Source: Pseudobdellovibrionaceae bacterium
GTDB lineage: Bacteria > Bdellovibrionota > Bdellovibrionia > Bdellovibrionales > Bdellovibrionaceae
Direction of reading: 5' to 3'
Length of the DNA: 64,000 nt
NCBI GenBank assembly: GCA_019637955.1
Contig: JAHBUS010000002.1
Span: 372,001-436,000 of the forward strand
Shown here: positions 16,459 through 23,850 of the stretch, piece after piece
How positions within the stretch are numbered: the first letter of the stretch is position 1
How the letters are laid out: each line of letters starts with the position of its first letter
Made by a program: the position numbers and the translations under genes
Notes under the pieces: model-generated
Database searches by the model: none
Told to the model about the DNA's origin: nothing
What the model saw: the letters and a program-made list of their open reading frames with translations, nothing else

Positions 16459-16836
16459 ATGAGACCCGACAAAGACAAACCTTGGACATGGATTCGCTAC
16501 CGCACCGGCATGTGCACGGGCTGTAGCGGTGATTGTTGCACGATGCCCGTCGAAGTGACGGCGTCGGATCTTGTTCGTCTGGGCGTGATTGGTGCCGATG
16601 AGATGGCGGCTTCGCCTAAAAAAGCGGCAAAGCAACTTCAGAAACAAGGACTGATTCAAAACTACCGAGAGGGGACGGGACTCTTCACGATGCAGGCGCG
16701 GCCCAATGGCGACTGTCACTTCTTGCATCCGGTGACCCGGCTCTGCACGGTTTATGAAAAAAGGCCCGAGGTCTGCCGGAAGTTTCCTTCAGACCTCGGG
16801 CCCAAGCCGGGGTTCTGTCCGAAGAACCCCAAGTAG
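16459..16836 (+). CDS. YkgJ-type zinc/iron-chelating cysteine-cluster protein
   Basis: A 125-residue protein of the YkgJ/CxxCxxCC family, small cytosolic proteins thought to bind a metal through a Cys cluster; the function is not established. Cys residues: CTGCSGDCC (about 19-27), then HFLHPVTRLCTVYEKRPEVCRKFP (the CxxYxxRPxxCRxFP signature) and a last Cys near the C-terminus. A ribosome site is not obvious; the ATG at 16459 directly follows a GTG, so the start is approximate. The 3' part of the coding region contains a strong hairpin that looks like the terminator of the opposite-strand operon. Confidence 0.82.
   Translation: MRPDKDKPWTWIRYRTGMCTGCSGDCCTMPVEVTASDLVRLGVIGADEMAASPKKAAKQLQKQGLIQNYREGTGLFTMQARPNGDCHFLHPVTRLCTVYEKRPEVCRKFPSDLGPKPGFCPKNPK
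16757..16802 (-). terminator. Intrinsic terminator of the minus-strand redoxin operon, inside the YkgJ-like CDS
   Basis: A perfect 13-bp inverted repeat, GGCCCGAGGTCTG (16763-16775) with CAGACCTCGGGCC (16790-16802), and an inner GGAA/TTCC stem. Read on the minus strand the hairpin is followed by TTTTTT (16762-16757), the classic intrinsic terminator form. It lies 58 bases past the stop of the YtkA-like gene, within codons of the convergent gene. Confidence 0.8.
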
Positions 16837-16860
16837 TCAGCGTTCAGAGGTCGTGAGTGT

Positions 16861-17274
16861 TTACTTCGCGACCTGAATGGGAACGATGATTTGATCTTTG
16901 ACACCGTCGTGTTCGAAATTCACGCGGATCTGCCACGGCCCTGCCATGACGAACCACGCTTCGGTCACCGCGAAGTGATCGGCGTTCAAGCGCTGCATTT
17001 TAACCGGAGCGGTCCCATGACCGTGGCCGTGACCCATGTCCATCCAAAGATCGACCGCGACGTTGTCGAGAGCGGCGAGATCCAGCGACCCCGACGTGAA
17101 GTGAACCATGAACTCCGAAGCTTCCGTTGAAACGGGAGCTTTGTGAAAGCCCATGTGAACGCAGAGGTCCGCGACTTGAGTGCTGCACACCTCATCGGTG
17201 TGAATGTCGTGAGCAGAGGCGCTCAAGCCCAAACCCAGGATCAAGGCGGCGATGATGGATGAAACAGCTTTCAT
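16861..17274 (-). CDS. Exported YtkA/FixH-like domain protein
   Basis: A 137-residue periplasmic protein with a signal peptide (to about ASA, residue 20) and an immunoglobulin-like YtkA/FixH-type domain: VHFTSGSLDLAALDNVAVDLWMDMGHGHG, then FVMAGPWQIRVNFE. The His/Met-rich MDMGHGHGHG loop may bind metal; two Cys (CSTQVADLC) lie near the mature N-terminus. GGAG lies before the ATG at 17274. It is the last gene of a four-gene operon (redoxin, YtkA-like lipoprotein, outer-membrane protein, this). A role in copper or other metal handling is suggested by the context and the MGHG motifs but not shown. Confidence 0.82.
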   Translation of the reverse strand: MKAVSSIIAALILGLGLSASAHDIHTDEVCSTQVADLCVHMGFHKAPVSTEASEFMVHFTSGSLDLAALDNVAVDLWMDMGHGHGHGTAPVKMQRLNADHFAVTEAWFVMAGPWQIRVNFEHDGVKDQIIVPIQVAK

Positions 17275-17312
17275 TGAAATCTCCTTGAAGGTTGAACCTT
17301 CGGTTTTGTTTT

Positions 17313-18203
17313 TTACCGGGCCCAGCGGCGCTGCAAGAGCACCGTGAGACTTTGATTGAGTGACGTATTCACGGGGCTTCCGAACCAAGATTGATCCGAA
17401 TACGAGCCGGTAACGGCCCATTCGTCACTCACCAGATAACTGGCCATCAGTGAAGCGGTCACGAAGCGCTTGAGGCTGCCGTCGCTCGTGACGGTACCGC
17501 GGCTTTCGATGGGATCCTCGTACGACTGGGCGATGCTCATGCCGAGTCTCAGATCGTTTTGATTAAAACCCGCGCCGAGCGTGGCGGTGCCGCCCCAACC
17601 CGGGCTCAGCGTACCGTCAAAGCCGGAAGCCGAAACCTGTTTTTCGAACGAGCGGTGCGCCTCAAGCGAAGCATTGAAATCCCATAGACGAATGGTTTTG
17701 GTCAGCAGGAGGCCCGCGCCCAGCGCCCAAAAACCCTGGCCGCGCGCCTCGAGCCCAAAGGTATCTTCGGCTTCGAACGAGGATTTTCCGGTGGGCACCG
17801 TGAGCGAGGTGAACACGATCCCTTTGGGGCGGTAAGGGTTGTAGTCCCAATCGGGCAGGGCCTCGTAGCCGAGGCCCACTTGCAAGTCGGCTAGTCCCGT
17901 GGAGCGCGCGCCCGCACGCTCACGCGCCAGCACCGGGATCGCGGCATTGGCTTGCCAGCGGTCGGCAAAAATATGGGCGGCTTCAATTTTCAGAGTTTGC
18001 GTGGTCTCGCCTTGAGTGCGGTGAACCCACTCGCCATTCGGTAGAACATCGCGATCTGTCTGGGATGTCGCCAGAGACGTGGTGAACTGGGCTTTCTCAT
18101 CGCCCGCGATGAGCGAAGGGATCGCAAAATTGCCTCCGCAGCAGGGAGCCGCCATCGCGGCTCTCGAGAACATGAAGAAGGCGCCGAGGATGAGAAGCTT
18201 CAC
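17313..18203 (-). CDS. Outer-membrane beta-barrel protein
   Basis: A 296-residue protein with a signal peptide (MKLLILGAFFMFSRAAMA) followed by CCGG and many alternating amphipathic beta-strands (for example GFWALGAGLLLTKTIRLWDFNASLEAH and LMASYLVSDEWAVTGSYSDQS), ending in an aromatic/Arg-rich C-terminus, as in outer-membrane barrels of the transporter/MetA-like type. The GTG start overlaps the previous stop as GTGA, giving tight coupling to the YtkA-like lipoprotein gene. Its substrate is unknown; it may be the outer-membrane part of a small metal- or redox-related system. Confidence 0.8.
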   Translation of the reverse strand: MKLLILGAFFMFSRAAMAAPCCGGNFAIPSLIAGDEKAQFTTSLATSQTDRDVLPNGEWVHRTQGETTQTLKIEAAHIFADRWQANAAIPVLARERAGARSTGLADLQVGLGYEALPDWDYNPYRPKGIVFTSLTVPTGKSSFEAEDTFGLEARGQGFWALGAGLLLTKTIRLWDFNASLEAHRSFEKQVSASGFDGTLSPGWGGTATLGAGFNQNDLRLGMSIAQSYEDPIESRGTVTSDGSLKRFVTASLMASYLVSDEWAVTGSYSDQSWFGSPVNTSLNQSLTVLLQRRWAR

Positions 18204-18655
18204 AGAATCATCCTTTGCGTGGCTTCATCGACCTTGGTGCCGCCGTTCCAGAGTTGGAAGTGCAAGTCCCACTCGCCGGGCATGATGAAGAACACATTTT
18301 TGATGCGGTAAAGACCGGGCGTGACCATTTCGATTTGGACGGGGATGGATCCATGGCCCATCGAAGGCATCCAGAGCAAAACTTTAAGTTCGGCGGCCGG
18401 CGCACGCAGCATGAGTCCTTGATTTTGCGGGAACGCCGTTTGCAGCAAGAAGCTTCCGTACTGCGTGGTGGAAGCGACGTTTTCCCAAGCCCAAGACACA
18501 CAGAGATTTTCACTTTCGAATTTAAGTTCACAGCTTCCGAGAGCTTGGGTGTTGGGCTCGCCGCCGCCTTTGCTGTCCGCGTAGTTGGGCTTCGCGCAGC
18601 CCGCCAGAAGCGCCGCTGTCAAAATCAGAAATCGCAGATTATTTTTTCCAGACAT
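18200..18655 (-). CDS. Lipoprotein with YtkA/FixH-like domain
   Basis: A 151-residue protein with a lipoprotein signal peptide (lipobox LLAGC). The domain resembles that of the last gene in the operon: LKVLLWMPSMGHGSIPVQIEM followed by VFFIMPGEWDLHFQLWNGG, including a MGHG motif, so the two are probably paralogues at different anchoring sites. The ATG at 18655 was chosen because GGAG lies nine bases upstream, inside the redoxin gene; an earlier ATG is too close to it. It overlaps the redoxin gene by 17 bases and the next gene by 4. Confidence 0.82.
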   Translation of the reverse strand: MSGKNNLRFLILTAALLAGCAKPNYADSKGGGEPNTQALGSCELKFESENLCVSWAWENVASTTQYGSFLLQTAFPQNQGLMLRAPAAELKVLLWMPSMGHGSIPVQIEMVTPGLYRIKNVFFIMPGEWDLHFQLWNGGTKVDEATQRMIL

Positions 18656-19208
18656 CGGCATTTTCTCCGCGTTCGATCGCGCAGCCAAGCACTCGTGTTT
18701 CGCTTGTGCGCACGGGTTTATCTTGCGCCAGATCCGCGAGGGCCTCGCGCAGATAAAGTTTACGGGCTTTTTCGAACTTGGCCGAGTCGCTCACGCCGCC
18801 TTTGTAGAAGACCTCGCCTTGAGCACCCACGACGAAAACGTGCGGCGTTTTGAGAGCTTTCCACTCGTTGGCGATTTTAGCGCCCTCGTCTTGCACAACC
18901 GGAAATCCCAGGTCTTGCGCCTTGAAGTACTCCTGCGTGGACTCGCGGTTTTCATCGGTGTTCGAGTGGACGGCGACGAATTGAAACTGCGGATAATCCT
19001 TGGCGAGCTTGCGGACCTCGGCGACGTGACTGCGTGAGCAGGGGCACTTGACCGACAGGAACACCAGCACCAGCGCCTTTTTTCCGGGATCGAGCGCGAT
19101 TTTGAGAGGGGCGTGGGTTTCGGCCGAAACCCCGTCCACGATGGGAGAGGTCGCTTCCGCGCCCAGTGGGAGAAGGGCACAAATTAAAATCGAGATGAGC
19201 GTTCGCAT
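18639..19208 (-). CDS. Exported redoxin/thioredoxin-fold protein with CPC motif
   Basis: A 189-residue protein with a signal peptide (about residues 1-19, ending AEA) and a thioredoxin fold of the redoxin type: LVLVFLSVKCPCSRSH, FVAVHSNTDEN, FPVVQDEG and TPHVFVVGAQGEV. The active site is CPC rather than CxxC, and a further Cys occurs near the C-terminus (LGCAIER), a combination seen in a subgroup of bacterial redoxins. It heads a four-gene operon with two YtkA-like proteins and a barrel. No clear Shine-Dalgarno precedes the ATG; the leader contains the alternative stems at 19231-19320. Confidence 0.85.
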   Translation of the reverse strand: MRTLISILICALLPLGAEATSPIVDGVSAETHAPLKIALDPGKKALVLVFLSVKCPCSRSHVAEVRKLAKDYPQFQFVAVHSNTDENRESTQEYFKAQDLGFPVVQDEGAKIANEWKALKTPHVFVVGAQGEVFYKGGVSDSAKFEKARKLYLREALADLAQDKPVRTSETRVLGCAIERGENADVWKK

Positions 19209-19230
19209 GCCGGGGTCGTAGCACGGAAGG

Positions 19231-19320
19231 CCCCCAAATGTGAGGGGGGTGCAACAAAATGAGACAGTGCTTCCGGCTGGGAATTAGACAGGTGCGGAAC
19301 CCAAAACTGTCACCCCCCTC
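19231..19320. other. Intergenic region with nested and mutually exclusive stems
   Basis: GAGGGGGGTG (19242-19251) pairs perfectly with CACCCCCCTC (19311-19320). Nested inside are GACAGT (19263-19268) with ACTGTC (19306-19311), sharing one base with the outer stem, and TTCCG (19271-19275) with CGGAA (19295-19299). The G-run at 19244-19249 can instead pair with CCCCC at 19231-19235. Such competing pairings are typical of attenuators and switches. The region lies between the divergent redoxin operon and the gene at 19418 and could serve either transcript. No known RNA class was recognised. Confidence 0.45.
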
Positions 19321-19417
19321 GGAACCGTCTCGTCCTGAGACCCCAAAACCGCCCTGGTTTCGCTGGGAAGCACGGGGATGGCACATTTCGTGGACTCCTT
19401 CATTTCAGGAGGCTTTT

Positions 19418-20551
19418 ATGGAAAACATCAGTACACGCACTTGGACCGCGATCGGTGTCGTTGGCTTGCTGCTGTTCTTGGCCTCTGCGGCCCGCTGGGG
19501 TGTTCAGCGTGAAGCCTGGGCGCCGACGTCGGCGAGCTTCTCGTACGAAATGCCCCGCCCGCAAAACTACGAGCCCGGCTTTGACCTGTCGGACCGCGAA
19601 GTTGAGCGCGATTTCACCAAGCTTCCCGGTCTTCCCGCGATGAAAAAGGCCACCGAGAAAGCAAAAGCCAAAGTGGATCCCAAGAAGGCCGAGGCCGATA
19701 AAAAAGCCGTGGCCGCTAAGAAAGCCGCTGAGGCCAAAGCCCGTGCCGCCGCTCTGGCTGCCGCGAAACGCCGCCTACAGGTTAAAACCGTGAACACGGC
19801 GCGCGCCTCGACTTTGACCGCGAACTTCATTCCCGGTTCGAACTCGCAAACTGGAATGTACGGAGATTCGGGCATCGCGGGTACGGACACCACGGCAAAT
19901 CCCGCCGACAACAAAAAAGAAGACGAGGACGAGCAGTTGACCGCGAGCCAATGGCGCTCGCTTCTGCAGAGCTCACCCTCGGCCGAGAATATCGCCAAGT
20001 TCATTAAGGCCAAGCACGAAGGCAAAATCGATTCGACGACTTACTACCAAATCGTTCACGAACTCTTGGTGGATTCGGCTTCGGACCGCCGCCGGGCTGC
20101 TCTGGCCATCTTGGACCAAGATATCAGCGCAAAGACTTTCGAGTTTTTGGTGACGTCTCTGGCGTCGGCGCCCTCGGATGCGAAAGCGCAAATTCAAAAG
20201 GCCCTGGCGAGCTACGCTCAGCCTTCAAAAATGGCTTTGTTGATTCGCGTTCTTTCGTCCTCGAAAGACGCGGCCGTTCTGCAAACCGCGGCGACCCAGT
20301 TGTCGACGGCTTTTAGCGATTTCAAAAAAGTCTACACGTCGAGCGAAAATCAGAACCGCCGCCTCGCCGGTGGATTTAGCCTGCAACAGTTCTTGGCGAT
20401 GGTGTCTCCCTTGAAGCGCCTCGCGGAGGGCGGCTCAAGCCCCGTTGCGTCGCAAATGTCGCAGCTGGTTTCGGAGATTGAAGCGCTCAAGGCGACGGCG
20501 GGTCCCTCTCAGGCCAGTCGTCTGGCGATGCCCGGCACCGACATCTACTAA
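19418..20551 (+). CDS. Membrane-anchored hypothetical protein with Lys/Ala-rich stalk and helical repeat domain
   Basis: A 377-residue protein with one N-terminal transmembrane helix (about 10-27), a Lys/Ala-rich charged stalk (about 75-125), a short Ser/Thr/Gly-rich linker, and a C-terminal alpha-helical domain (about 170-365) whose repeats (RRAALAILDQDISAKTF, SKMALLIRVLSSSKDAAVLQ) resemble HEAT/ARM-type solenoids. GGAGG lies five bases before the ATG; the frame is open upstream without a better start. It is followed after 40 bases by an outer-membrane barrel gene. No family recognised. Confidence 0.78.
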   Translation: MENISTRTWTAIGVVGLLLFLASAARWGVQREAWAPTSASFSYEMPRPQNYEPGFDLSDREVERDFTKLPGLPAMKKATEKAKAKVDPKKAEADKKAVAAKKAAEAKARAAALAAAKRRLQVKTVNTARASTLTANFIPGSNSQTGMYGDSGIAGTDTTANPADNKKEDEDEQLTASQWRSLLQSSPSAENIAKFIKAKHEGKIDSTTYYQIVHELLVDSASDRRRAALAILDQDISAKTFEFLVTSLASAPSDAKAQIQKALASYAQPSKMALLIRVLSSSKDAAVLQTAATQLSTAFSDFKKVYTSSENQNRRLAGGFSLQQFLAMVSPLKRLAEGGSSPVASQMSQLVSEIEALKATAGPSQASRLAMPGTDIY

Positions 20552-20591
20552 GCTCTCGACAGCCCCGAAGAGAATTGCCAAGATCAGGATT

Positions 20592-21332
20592 GTGAAAACG
20601 GTCCTGATCTTTTGCATTTTGTTGCTCTTTTCGCCTGGCGGATTCGCCAAGGTGGACTTACCGCGCGGATTGAATGCGCAGGAGCGAGGGCGGGTGCTCG
20701 AGATTTTGGGGCCCAGCTCCGGTCTTCGCGTTTTGGGAGATCCCTATCCCCTCGGCGGCTATTCGGGTGTCGAAATCGGCGTGTCGTACGAGACGATTTC
20801 CACCACGGATTTTTCTGGATTGGGAAGCAAGCCCACGCTGCAAGGGGAGACCTCGTACTTGCAACTCGGTTTTGCCAAGGGTCTCTACTACAATTTCGAT
20901 TTGTTCGTGAACGTCGCGCCCATGGGTCAAAGCGAAGAGGTGTCGAGCTTCGGCGGCGGTTTTCGCTGGGGTTTTTTTGAGGCCGAGTACATGCCCATCT
21001 CGCTCTCTTTGCAAGTGGGCGCCAATTCGACCAGTTTCCAGGATCAAGTCAACGTCACGACTCAATCCATCGATCTCATCGCGGGTTTCGCGGTTGAAGA
21101 CATCACGATGTACGTCGGCGCGGGCACCATCAAGGCCGCCGGGAGCTTTTTGGGAAACAAGGCGAACCCCTCGCGAGGCATGACCGACACGGGCGAGACC
21201 ATTGAGGAGTCGCTCTCCACGTCGCGCTTTCTGGCGGGCCTTGTGATCAAATATTCGAAAGCCTTTTTCTCTCTTGAAGTGGCCCGGTCTTACGACCCCA
21301 CTTACGGCGCCAAGATCGGCGTTCGCTTCTAG
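20592..21332 (+). CDS. Outer-membrane beta-barrel protein, unknown
   Basis: A 246-residue exported protein. The start is taken as GTG at 20592, giving the signal peptide MKTVLIFCILLLFSPGGFA; AGGA lies just upstream, and the longer open frame is only a shadow of the preceding gene. The rest alternates hydrophobic and polar residues in beta-strand patterns (SYLQLGFAKGLYYNFDLFVNVAP, ISLSLQVGANSTS, MYVGAGTIKAAG) and ends in Phe (GAKIGVRF), the usual barrel-assembly signal. No paralogue or function recognised. Confidence 0.78.
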   Translation: MKTVLIFCILLLFSPGGFAKVDLPRGLNAQERGRVLEILGPSSGLRVLGDPYPLGGYSGVEIGVSYETISTTDFSGLGSKPTLQGETSYLQLGFAKGLYYNFDLFVNVAPMGQSEEVSSFGGGFRWGFFEAEYMPISLSLQVGANSTSFQDQVNVTTQSIDLIAGFAVEDITMYVGAGTIKAAGSFLGNKANPSRGMTDTGETIEESLSTSRFLAGLVIKYSKAFFSLEVARSYDPTYGAKIGVRF

Positions 21333-21357
21333 CACGCTCCTTGCTTAGTTCAAGAGT

Positions 21358-21765
21358 ATGAATTTGCGGCTGTTCGGCCTTATTTTAGCTCTGATTTCGA
21401 CGGTGCTCGTGATGCCTGCTTGCGTGACGCTCTCGGAGCGCCAAGACGGTCCCATGACCCGCCACGAGCAGCTCTTGGCCGAATTCAGAGCCGAGCGCGA
21501 AGCCAAAGAACGGGGAGCCCGCCGCCAAACGACCAAATCTTGGTCGCCTGTCTACCGACGTGGGGCTTATGAGCCCGACGAGTGGAACCGCACGGTCAAT
21601 AAGCTCAGCACCCGCCGCGCCTTGAGCCGCCAAGATGAGGGCGGCCGTTTTCAAAGCCTGCACACCGAAGCCGGATGGACCAGCAGCTCCGGGCATTTCT
21701 ACCAGAATTCGAATCCCGCCGACCGGGCCGCCGCGATTGAAGATGGCGACCTCGGAACCCGCTAG
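21358..21765 (+). CDS. Small lipoprotein, unknown
   Basis: A 135-residue protein with a signal peptide and lipobox (VMPAC, Cys about 22). The mature part is polar and Arg-rich with few hydrophobic residues, probably largely unstructured or bound to something. The ATG is preceded by a weak AAGAG. It ends 10 bases before the stop of the convergent hldE-like gene. No family recognised. Confidence 0.7.
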   Translation: MNLRLFGLILALISTVLVMPACVTLSERQDGPMTRHEQLLAEFRAEREAKERGARRQTTKSWSPVYRRGAYEPDEWNRTVNKLSTRRALSRQDEGGRFQSLHTEAGWTSSSGHFYQNSNPADRAAAIEDGDLGTR

Positions 21766-21775
21766 AGCCTGACCG

Positions 21776-22237
21776 TTAAGACATTTTGTTGACGATGTTG
21801 GTGGTCGATTTTCCTTCGACGAATTGAAGCGACATCACTTGACCGCCGTACGACTGCACGAAAGGTCCGCCGGCGATTTGATCGATTTTCCAATCGCCGC
21901 CTTTGACGAGAATGTCGGGCTTGATCATTTTGATCAGGTTTTCGGGCGTGTCTTCCTCAAACAAAGTCGTGAAGTCCACACAGCCGAGCGCCGCTAAAAT
22001 CTCGGCGCGGTCGTTTTCGGATTGCAGCGGACGGGTGGGACCTTTGAGGCGCTTCACGCTGGCATCGGCATTGAGGCCCACGACGAGCAGATCGCCCAAA
22101 CGGCGGGCCTCCTGCAAGTAGCGGACATGTCCGACATGCAGGAGATCAAAGCAGCCATTGGTGAAGACGATTTTTTGGCCCGAACGGACGGAGGACAATT
22201 TCGCTTCGATCTCGGACCGTGAACAGAATTGTCCCAT
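21776..22237 (-). CDS. rfaE2: D-glycero-beta-D-manno-heptose 1-phosphate adenylyltransferase (HldE C-domain type)
   Basis: A 153-residue cytidylyltransferase-fold enzyme that activates heptose-1-phosphate with ATP for the ADP-heptose of the LPS inner core. Signature: [20 protein letters not shown] with the HxGH nucleotide-binding motif, [28 protein letters not shown] and a C-terminal [12 protein letters not shown]. It is the stand-alone form; the kinase half (RfaE1) is not adjacent. It lies 6 bases after the RDD gene and ends a five-gene operon beginning at 25333. Confidence 0.92.
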   Translation of the reverse strand: MGQFCSRSEIEAKLSSVRSGQKIVFTNGCFDLLHVGHVRYLQEARRLGDLLVVGLNADASVKRLKGPTRPLQSENDRAEILAALGCVDFTTLFEEDTPENLIKMIKPDILVKGGDWKIDQIAGGPFVQSYGGQVMSLQFVEGKSTTNIVNKMS

Positions 22238-22243
22238 GGGGAA

Positions 22244-23020
22244 TTAAACTTTCCGCAAGAGCTCAGCTCCCGAGATTTTACCCGCCAAATCTTGGCGGAC
22301 GATCATCGAGAGCAGAGGGAGCAAGAACATGCCGGTCGCGATCACGAGGGTCGCGCGTAAAAGCACGCGGCCCGCGTAAACCGTGGTTCCCAGCTGCGCG
22401 GGAAGCCCCACGCGCTGATCGAACACCCATTCTCCGGGCGTGTAGCCCAAGAACACGCGGCAAAGTGCGAGGTAAATCCAAGCAACACCCGCGAACATCA
22501 GGCCTAAGCCCAAAAAGACGGTGTTCTCGCCGACTTGATTGAGAAGCAGGAACAAGTCCACGCGCGTGACCATCAACAAGATGATCATGCACGCAAGCGT
22601 GCCGGCGGTGACGAGCATCGAATCCAAGATCAAAGACGACACGTCGGGGAACGATGTGCGGAAGGCCGGAGCGGTGGACTGATCCAGACGCTTCGAACCG
22701 TGCTCTTGAAATTCGAGTTTGCGTTTGTTTTGCAGAGTTTTGAGGATCTCGTCGACCGTCTCGGTTCCTGCTGTCGGCTTACTGCCAGGTTTTGTCGGAA
22801 GGTCGGCAACAGGTCGGCGGACCTGAGTTTGCGGCATCTCAATCTCGGGAAGACGGCTGTCTTTAAGCTGCGTCGGGGCCTCGGGAATACCGTTATTGAG
22901 TTCGAAACGTGCCGGTTCGGCGGCGGAACGGCCCGCCTGGCGGGGCTCCGACTTCTTGTGAAAGCCAAGACCTTCGGTCAGTGGACGAAACTCAAATTCT
23001 TCAAACGGATCGTTCGACAT
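22244..23020 (-). CDS. RDD-family membrane protein
   Basis: A 258-residue protein with a long polar N-terminal region (about 1-130, Pro/Glu/Lys-rich) and a C-terminal RDD-type module of three or four membrane helices: SLILDSMLVTAGTLACMIILL, VFLGLGLMFAGVAWIYLAL, GYTPGEWVFDQRVGLP and LLRATLVIATGMFLLPLL. RDD proteins are integral membrane proteins of mostly unknown, possibly transport, function. The ATG at 23020 follows GGGGA; the 68-base gap to rsmE holds two palindromic repeats. It overlaps nothing and is 6 bases from rfaE2. Confidence 0.82.
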   Translation of the reverse strand: MSNDPFEEFEFRPLTEGLGFHKKSEPRQAGRSAAEPARFELNNGIPEAPTQLKDSRLPEIEMPQTQVRRPVADLPTKPGSKPTAGTETVDEILKTLQNKRKLEFQEHGSKRLDQSTAPAFRTSFPDVSSLILDSMLVTAGTLACMIILLMVTRVDLFLLLNQVGENTVFLGLGLMFAGVAWIYLALCRVFLGYTPGEWVFDQRVGLPAQLGTTVYAGRVLLRATLVIATGMFLLPLLSMIVRQDLAGKISGAELLRKV

Positions 23021-23046
23021 CAGTCCCCCGGCTGCGACTTTATTTG

Positions 23047-23096
23047 CCCGTGGCGCTTTCAGCGCCTGATTACTGGCCCGTGGCGCCTTCAGCGCC
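23047..23096. repeat. Two copies of a dispersed GC-rich palindromic repeat
   Basis: CCCGTGGCGCTTTCAGCGCC at 23047-23066 and CCCGTGGCGCCTTCAGCGCC at 23077-23096, spaced 30 bases, each able to form a stem GGCGC/GCGCC. The second copy overlaps the end of the rsmE gene. The same unit occurs at 36260-36279 and, inverted, four times at 42941-43115. Confidence 0.85.
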
Positions 23097-23850
23097 TCTC
23101 TAAAAGTCCGAATTCGTACTTTAGGACGGCTAAAAGGGCGATGCAAGCCGTTTCAACCCGCAAAACCTGGTCCCCGAGAGTGACCGGGGCTAGCCCAAGG
23201 TCCTGAATTCTTTGAACTTCCTGAGTTGAGAAGCCCCCTTCGCTCCCCACAAAGACCCAGAGTTCATCGAGGCCTTTGAGACCCGTTGTGCGGGTAAAAT
23301 CTTGGACGGCGGTGGGGGCCGCTCCCTCATAAGCAAACAGACCCGCGCGGCGGACCGACGGGTTAGTGAAGTCTTTAAGAAGAGCGTCGAAGGAGATGGG
23401 CTCACTGAGGGGCATCAAATCGCCGCGGCCCGATTGCTGGGTGGCCGAGACGATGATCTTTTTCCAGCGCTCCATTTTGCTGGCAGGGAGCGAATCGGCT
23501 TTGCGGACAAAGCTGAAGTCCGAAAAGAACGGTTGGATGCGCGTGGCGCCCATTTCCACCGCTTTTTCCACGACGGCGTCCATGACATTGAAGCGCGGAA
23601 CCGAAAGACAGAGCACGATGTGGGGTTTGGAAAGCTCGGCGACTTTGCGCTCTTCGATTTTACGGGCGTACGCGCGTTTCTTGCCGACTTCGGTGACTTC
23701 GACGAGCCAAGCCGTGCCGGATTTGCCGAGGACTTCGAATTTCGATCCCCGCTCTTGGCGGCACACATCGAAGATGTGATGGAAGGGATCGCCTTCGATC
23801 GTCACGCCCTCGTCGTCATAAGCGGAAGCTTCGAGCCAATAGCGTCTCAT
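23089..23850 (-). CDS. rsmE: 16S rRNA (uracil1498-N3)-methyltransferase
   Basis: A 253-residue SPOUT-class methyltransferase that makes m3U1498 in 16S rRNA. An N-terminal PUA-like domain (HHIFDVCRQERGSKFEV) is followed by the SPOUT knot with VEKAVEMGATRIQPFFS, FVGSEGGFSTQEV and VTLGDQVLRVETACIALLAVL, the family signature. The ATG at 23850 overlaps the prmA stop as ATGA; an upstream in-frame extension is prmA shadow. Its last codons lie inside a palindromic repeat, so the protein's end (LLERR) is partly repeat-encoded. Length is normal. Confidence 0.93.
   Translation of the reverse strand: MRRYWLEASAYDDEGVTIEGDPFHHIFDVCRQERGSKFEVLGKSGTAWLVEVTEVGKKRAYARKIEERKVAELSKPHIVLCLSVPRFNVMDAVVEKAVEMGATRIQPFFSDFSFVRKADSLPASKMERWKKIIVSATQQSGRGDLMPLSEPISFDALLKDFTNPSVRRAGLFAYEGAAPTAVQDFTRTTGLKGLDELWVFVGSEGGFSTQEVQRIQDLGLAPVTLGDQVLRVETACIALLAVLKYEFGLLERR

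Noticed and set aside
19260-19400. Resemblance of GGGAA...GGTGCGGAACCC...CTGAGACC to a cobalamin riboswitch core.
   Set aside because: The GCCACTG box and the expected stem order are missing, the spacing is too short, and the downstream gene has no link with B12. A covariance-model search would settle it.
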